Shown: piece by piece, positions 60,361 to 64,000 of the stretch
Layout: each line of letters opens with the position of its first letter
How positions within the stretch are numbered: position 1 is the first letter of the stretch
Origin: an uncultured Paracoccus sp.
GTDB lineage: Bacteria > Pseudomonadota > Alphaproteobacteria > Rhodobacterales > Rhodobacteraceae
NCBI RefSeq assembly: GCF_947487305.1
Contig: NZ_CANKWH010000015.1
Span: forward strand, 30,247-94,246
Reading direction: 5' to 3'
DNA length: 64,000 nt
Position numbers and translations under genes: made by a program
The notes under the pieces: generated by a model
Told to the model about the DNA's origin: nothing
Database searches by the model: none
The model's input: the letters and a program-made list of their open reading frames with translations, nothing else

Positions 60361-60418
60361 ATCCCCCCTGGGGGGATTGATCTGGCATTGAGAATGGGTG
60401 TATCCCCGTGGGGGGATA
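60361..60418 (+). promoter_or_regulatory. two candidate metal-repressor operators in front of the efflux gene
   Basis: ATCCCCCC-T-GGGGGGAT (60361-60377) is a perfect palindrome and TATCCCC-GTGG-GGGGATA (60401-60418) a close relative. They fill the gap between the repressor gene and the NreB-like gene. Confidence 0.75.
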
Positions 60419-60473
60419 GGGTGTCACCGCCCGGTGGCGACAGCTGGTATCCCGAAAGTGTCGCAAGGGTATC

Positions 60474-61784
60474 ATGCTCGGCATTCTGAAGAACCGCACC
60501 TACCGCCACCTCTTTGCCGCTCAGGTCATCGCTCTTATCGGAACTGGCTTGATGACTGTCGCCCTAGGCCTGCTCGCCTATGACATGGCAGGGGCCGATG
60601 CCGGGGTGGTGCTGGGCACGGCCCTTGCCATCAAGATGATCGCTTATGTCGGGGTTGCCCCTGTCGCACAGGCTCTGTCTGATCGGCTCCCACGGCGCGC
60701 GGTGCTTGTAACGCTCGATCTGGTGCGTGCCGCAGTGGCGCTGTTTCTGCCTTTCGTGACGGAAATCTGGCAAATTTACCTGCTGATCTTCATCCTGCAG
60801 GCGGCCTCCGCTGCCTTCACGCCGACTTTTCAGGCGGTGATCCCGGACATTCTGCCCGAGGAGGGGGACTATACCAAGGCATTGTCGCTGTCGCGGCTGG
60901 CCTATGACCTCGAAAGCCTGCTGTCGCCGATGCTGGCGGCAGCCCTGCTGACTGTAATGAGTTTCAGCAATCTTTTTGTCGGCACGGTGTTCGGGTTTCT
61001 CATCTCGGCGGCGCTCGTGGTCAGTGTCACACTGCCCGTCAAAGCGCCGGGACCGCGACGCGGCATCTGGGACCGGACGACGCGCGGGCTGAGGATCTAC
61101 CTCGCAACCCCGCGCCTTCGTGGTCTGCTGGCGATCTGCCTCGCGGTCTCGGCTGCCGGTGCGATGGTCATCGTCAACACGGTGGTGATCGTGAAATCCC
61201 GTTTCGGTCTGGGTGAGGCAGAGGTTGCCTGGGCATTGGCCTGCTTCGGCGGCGGTTCGATGATTGCAGCCTTCGGGATGCCGAAACTGTTGGAGCGGAT
61301 CGGAGACCGGACGGTGATGATCGCTGGCGCGGTGGCTCTGGTTGCCGGAACCGCCCTTGGTGCCCTGATCAACAGCTATACTGCCTTACTGCCACTCTGG
61401 CTGGTGATCGGGTTCGGCTACAGCGTGGCCCAGACCCCATCCGGCAGATTGCTGCGCCGCTCGGCCCATGCCGAGGATCGCCCGGCGATATTTGCCGCCC
61501 AGTTCGCGCTGTCTCATGCTTGTTGGTTGATCTGCTACCCGCTGGCAGGTCGCTTCGGTGCCGGGTTCGGGTTGGGGGCCACCTTCGTCATCATGTCGGC
61601 AATTGGCTTGATAGGCATCATCCTGGCGCTGCGCCTGTGGCCTGCCGGTGATCCGTCAGATATCCCGCATGAGCACCCGGATCTTCCAGACGATCATCCG
61701 CATGTCAGGCAACATATGGAAGCGGGTCACCATCATCACGCGATGATTATCGATGATCTGCATCGAACTTGGTCGAAGGCTTGA
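60474..61784 (+). CDS. NreB-like major facilitator metal efflux protein with His-rich tail
   Basis: The 436-aa protein is a twelve-helix MFS transporter (ALGLLAYDMAGADAGVVLGT, SDRLPRRAVLVTLDLVRAAV) ending in a His-rich tail, HEHPDLPDDHPHVRQHMEAG followed by HHHHAM. Such tails occur in nickel exporters of the NreB type. With the adjacent DmeR/NreA-like repressor it probably exports Ni or Co. Confidence 0.82.
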   Translation: MLGILKNRTYRHLFAAQVIALIGTGLMTVALGLLAYDMAGADAGVVLGTALAIKMIAYVGVAPVAQALSDRLPRRAVLVTLDLVRAAVALFLPFVTEIWQIYLLIFILQAASAAFTPTFQAVIPDILPEEGDYTKALSLSRLAYDLESLLSPMLAAALLTVMSFSNLFVGTVFGFLISAALVVSVTLPVKAPGPRRGIWDRTTRGLRIYLATPRLRGLLAICLAVSAAGAMVIVNTVVIVKSRFGLGEAEVAWALACFGGGSMIAAFGMPKLLERIGDRTVMIAGAVALVAGTALGALINSYTALLPLWLVIGFGYSVAQTPSGRLLRRSAHAEDRPAIFAAQFALSHACWLICYPLAGRFGAGFGLGATFVIMSAIGLIGIILALRLWPAGDPSDIPHEHPDLPDDHPHVRQHMEAGHHHHAMIIDDLHRTWSKA

Positions 61785-61873
61785 AGATGATCATCAATGG
61801 CGAATGACCGCTTTGTCCCGCAAACCCACCGAAGGAACGGCAATCTCTTGACACATACTCCCCCAATAGAGAA

Positions 61874-61891
61874 GCCGCCCCAAGGGGCGGC
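61874..61891 (-). terminator. terminator downstream of the second methylase-like gene
   Basis: Same GCCGCCCC-TT-GGGGCGGC stem as at 24588, in copy 2 of the direct repeat. Confidence 0.65.
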
Positions 61892-61995
61892 CGAGTGTCC
61901 TTCGTCGCGGAAGGAACAGGGGGAAGGTTCAAGAAAAAGGGCGATGCCCGTCACCCTTATTGATTGAACAGGCACTGCCGGTTTCGGCGTCAACA

Positions 61996-62784
61996 TCATG
62001 TCCAGACGGCGCGGGCAGTGGCAAGTGTGCCGCCAGTCAGCAGCTCGCGACGGCGGGCTTGTCGGTCCGCTTCGGCTGTGGCCGCTTTCCGGGCGTCGTC
62101 CATCTGCCGCGCGAAGGGATGCCCGTTGGCGGCGCAGAAGATCGGCGCGGCGGGTGTGAACGCCTTGTCGAAACACTCCATCGTAAGGCTGTTGCCATGG
62201 ATCACCCGGCCGGCAATGCCACGGCTGGCGATCTGGATATAGGCCATGTGGAAGGTCGAGCGCGACAGCTCGACCGCCTCGATCCAGACATGTCGGGCGG
62301 GATCGAAGCCCTGACCTTCCAGCGCATCGGCCATCGCCAGCACCATGCCGCCGGCCCCGGCGGCGGGTTCCGACACGGTGATGAAGGCTTGGGCCTCGAT
62401 CTGGGCTGCCACGTCGCCAAGGGACATCTCCGCCATCAGGCGGCTGACCTCATAGGGCGTGAAAAACTTGCCGCGTCGCGCATCCAATGCGCCGATCTCG
62501 CCTGCCACCTCGCCCATGAAATCCACCCCGCCGCCGGCAATGGCCAGCGTGGCGATGCCCAGGAGTTCGGGCATCCGGCGAACGTCGTCGGGCTTCGGAA
62601 AGAGCCCGACGCAGCGCATGTAATCGGCTTCCAGCCGGTCGCGCTGTTCAGGGCAGGGCGAGACGCGCTTGGCCAGCGCGCAATAGGCCATCTCGCAGAA
62701 GATGCGGAATGTCTCGCTGCGGGTTTTCGAGCGGTCGAAGCCATCGAGGGCGCCCAGGAAATCGGTCACGGCGGGATGGGCCAT
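61996..62784 (-). CDS. N6-adenine methyltransferase-like protein lacking the catalytic NPPY motif (copy 2)
   Basis: 262 aa, differing from the copy at 24709 at scattered positions. The SAM motif EPAAGAGG and GKFFTPYEVSRLMAEM are kept, and again there is no NPPY or DPPY (the region reads TPAAPIFCAANGHPFARQ). Conservation of the same loss in both copies argues that the protein is selected in this form. Confidence 0.8.
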   Translation of the reverse strand: MAHPAVTDFLGALDGFDRSKTRSETFRIFCEMAYCALAKRVSPCPEQRDRLEADYMRCVGLFPKPDDVRRMPELLGIATLAIAGGGVDFMGEVAGEIGALDARRGKFFTPYEVSRLMAEMSLGDVAAQIEAQAFITVSEPAAGAGGMVLAMADALEGQGFDPARHVWIEAVELSRSTFHMAYIQIASRGIAGRVIHGNSLTMECFDKAFTPAAPIFCAANGHPFARQMDDARKAATAEADRQARRRELLTGGTLATARAVWT

Positions 62785-62848
62785 GAGGCAAGCCTTTCGG
62801 GAATGGGATCGAGGGGAGCGCCGCGCGGTCAGGCGCGGCGGCAGGTTG

Positions 62849-63454
62849 TCAGATGCGCGTCCAGTCGCGTGTCCTGATATTGCTGATCCGGTAGTGGCCG
62901 CCGTTGTCGGTGCTGATGAAGACGGTGCGGTTCAGCCGCCCGTACCGGATCCTGGCCACCCGAAACGTTTGCAGCTCGGCACCATCGGTGAAGCGCAGAG
63001 GTTCGGCCAGACGGATCACATCGCCGGGCTTGAGCGGGCGCCTCTCCTTTGCCGCATGGGACCGGCAGCGCTGGCGCCAGTCGCTTGCATGGTCATTGAC
63101 CGTCTCTGACAGCAGCGACAGCAGCTTTTCAGGGGCGTGGGCGGCGGCATCGGTGGGGCCGGCTGTTTCGGTCATCGACTTGTAGCCCCATCCCCCGCCT
63201 TGGGTTGTCGTCAGGAAGATCGCGGCAAAGACATAGCCGCCGGTCGCGTCGGTGACGTAGTCGCCATAGGGGCACAGACCGTCCTCGCGCCGTCCGGCCG
63301 GTTTGGGTTCCGACCGGACGGCGGCATACCAGACCGATCCCTTGTGGCTGATCAGCACCGGATAGCTGCGGCGGTCGTCATCCTCCCCGCCGCACAGGCG
63401 GGCAATCTCATCACGGATGCAGGACGGGGTGTGGTTATAGACAAGCCAGCCCAT
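62849..63454 (-). CDS. hypothetical plasmid protein (201 aa), copy 2
   Basis: Start at ATG 63454 after GGAGGGG, as in copy 1 at 26167. Only a few residues differ. The same operon position and unknown function. Confidence 0.72.
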   Translation of the reverse strand: MGWLVYNHTPSCIRDEIARLCGGEDDDRRSYPVLISHKGSVWYAAVRSEPKPAGRREDGLCPYGDYVTDATGGYVFAAIFLTTTQGGGWGYKSMTETAGPTDAAAHAPEKLLSLLSETVNDHASDWRQRCRSHAAKERRPLKPGDVIRLAEPLRFTDGAELQTFRVARIRYGRLNRTVFISTDNGGHYRISNIRTRDWTRI

Positions 63455-63455
63455 A

Positions 63456-64000
63456 TCAGCCCCTCCGTGCGTCAAGGGCCGCCGCGATCTGCTCGCGCAG
63501 TTCGGCCAGCGGGTGGGCGTCAAAATCATCCTCGCGGAAATCCGCCGGATCGTCGTAGCCGGGGATCTCGTCATGGATGCGTTCGGCCAGCAGGTCCACG
63601 AGGTCCGGCAGACGGGTGTTGGCGTAACCGTGGCAAAGGTCGCGATATTCGACCAGTTCGCCGGTCAGCTCGACGATGTGCGCCAGCACTTCGCCAATCT
63701 CGCCGTCTTCGGCATCGTGAACGATCTGCCATTCCTCGACGCTGCGGTGAAAGCCATAGACGGACCAGAAGCAATGTTCGCCGGGCTCGCAAACCTCGAT
63801 GCTGCCGCCCATGTCGCGGACGGGCGAGACGCGAAAGCCCGAGAAATCGAAGATGGTGGTGTCGGACGGCAAGCCGTTGAAGACTTGCGACAGCGCCGCT
63901 TCATCCAGCCGCTGACCGGCGCAGAGATAGCTGTGTGCCGTGATCCATGCGCCGTCTTCCTCGGCTTTCGACCGCAGTTCATCGAGCGTGAAGGTTCCGA
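63456..64000 (-). CDS. hypothetical plasmid protein, copy 2 (N-terminus outside the window)
   Basis: The frame is open from the stop at 63456 to the window edge and matches the 209-aa protein of copy 1 (26169-26798). The start is not in the window. Confidence 0.65.
   Translation of the reverse strand, partial: GTFTLDELRSKAEEDGAWITAHSYLCAGQRLDEAALSQVFNGLPSDTTIFDFSGFRVSPVRDMGGSIEVCEPGEHCFWSVYGFHRSVEEWQIVHDAEDGEIGEVLAHIVELTGELVEYRDLCHGYANTRLPDLVDLLAERIHDEIPGYDDPADFREDDFDAHPLAELREQIAAALDARRG

Larger units (their letters stand above)
61818..64000. repeat. about 2.2-kb direct repeat, copy 2 (runs off the window)
   Basis: From CCGCAAACCC at 61818 it matches 24532 onwards with one-base indels and scattered substitutions, to the window end. 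It contains the same terminator and cassette. The copy probably continues beyond the window with a leader repeat. Confidence 0.92.

Noticed and set aside
1..64000. CRISPR array, rRNA or tRNA genes
   Set aside because: No regularly spaced short repeats and no recognisable tRNA or rRNA sequence were seen on reading the window; a dedicated search tool was not available.

Overview
The window is GC-rich DNA of alphaproteobacterial (Rhodobacterales, probably Paracoccus-like) character. It is part of a large mosaic plasmid, because it carries a complete repABC replication/partition module (38.9-42.3 kb, with two parS palindromes), an ArdC-type antirestriction gene, a ParB-like accessory gene, several insertion sequences and much cargo. 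The genus is inferred from gene content only.

Backbone. Many minus-strand genes look like a conjugative-plasmid accessory or leading region: 1-3.5 kb (small proteins, ArdC, unknown proteins), 11.6-14.2 kb (612-aa ParB-like protein, a DUF3768 protein), 24.7-26.8 kb (three-gene cassette ending in a methylase-like protein), 45.7-46.3 kb, and 62-64 kb (second copy of the cassette). Four of these units (starts at 2814, 14247, 26798 and 46316) are preceded by copies of one 300-610 bp leader repeat. Each copy contains a 26-bp stem with a CCAT loop, placed 59-63 nt upstream of the start codon. The G.T pairs in the stem can only form on the + strand, the template strand of these genes. I propose the leaders are Frpo/ssi-like single-stranded-DNA promoters for early expression after conjugation; this is the most novel signal here.

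Cargo lies between the backbone pieces. 4.3-6.8 kb: an IS91-family element with its tyrosine recombinase. 7.0-11.4 kb: a KAP P-loop NTPase, two small unknown genes, and an SOS-boxed zinc-ribbon/SRAP pair in which the SRAP protein seems to start at an ATC codon. 15-17.7 kb: a large glycosyltransferase-like protein. 18.2-24.5 kb: a resolvase, a YnfA-like protein and a mercury-resistance operon with merR. 27.8-32.7 kb: a defence island with a Sir2-HerA pair and a Septu-like ATPase-HNH pair. 33.5-36.4 kb: an IS21 element next to an IS110 fragment. 36.7-38.2 kb: a SEC-C protein and a toxin-antitoxin pair. 42.5-45.1 kb: a serine recombinase, a DUF1612-like protein and an HNH-like protein. 46.7-55.1 kb: an ABC transporter, a three-subunit flavin oxidase, RidA and a LysR regulator, probably an amino-acid or opine catabolic operon. 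55.7-61.8 kb: chrBA, a HupE-like protein, a DmeR/NreA-like repressor and an NreB-like efflux pump.

A segment of about 2.2 kb at 24.5-26.7 kb is repeated in direct orientation at 61.8-64.0 kb. The two copies bracket about 37 kb containing repABC, so the region could be a cointegrate or could excise by homologous recombination. No rRNA, tRNA or CRISPR array was seen.
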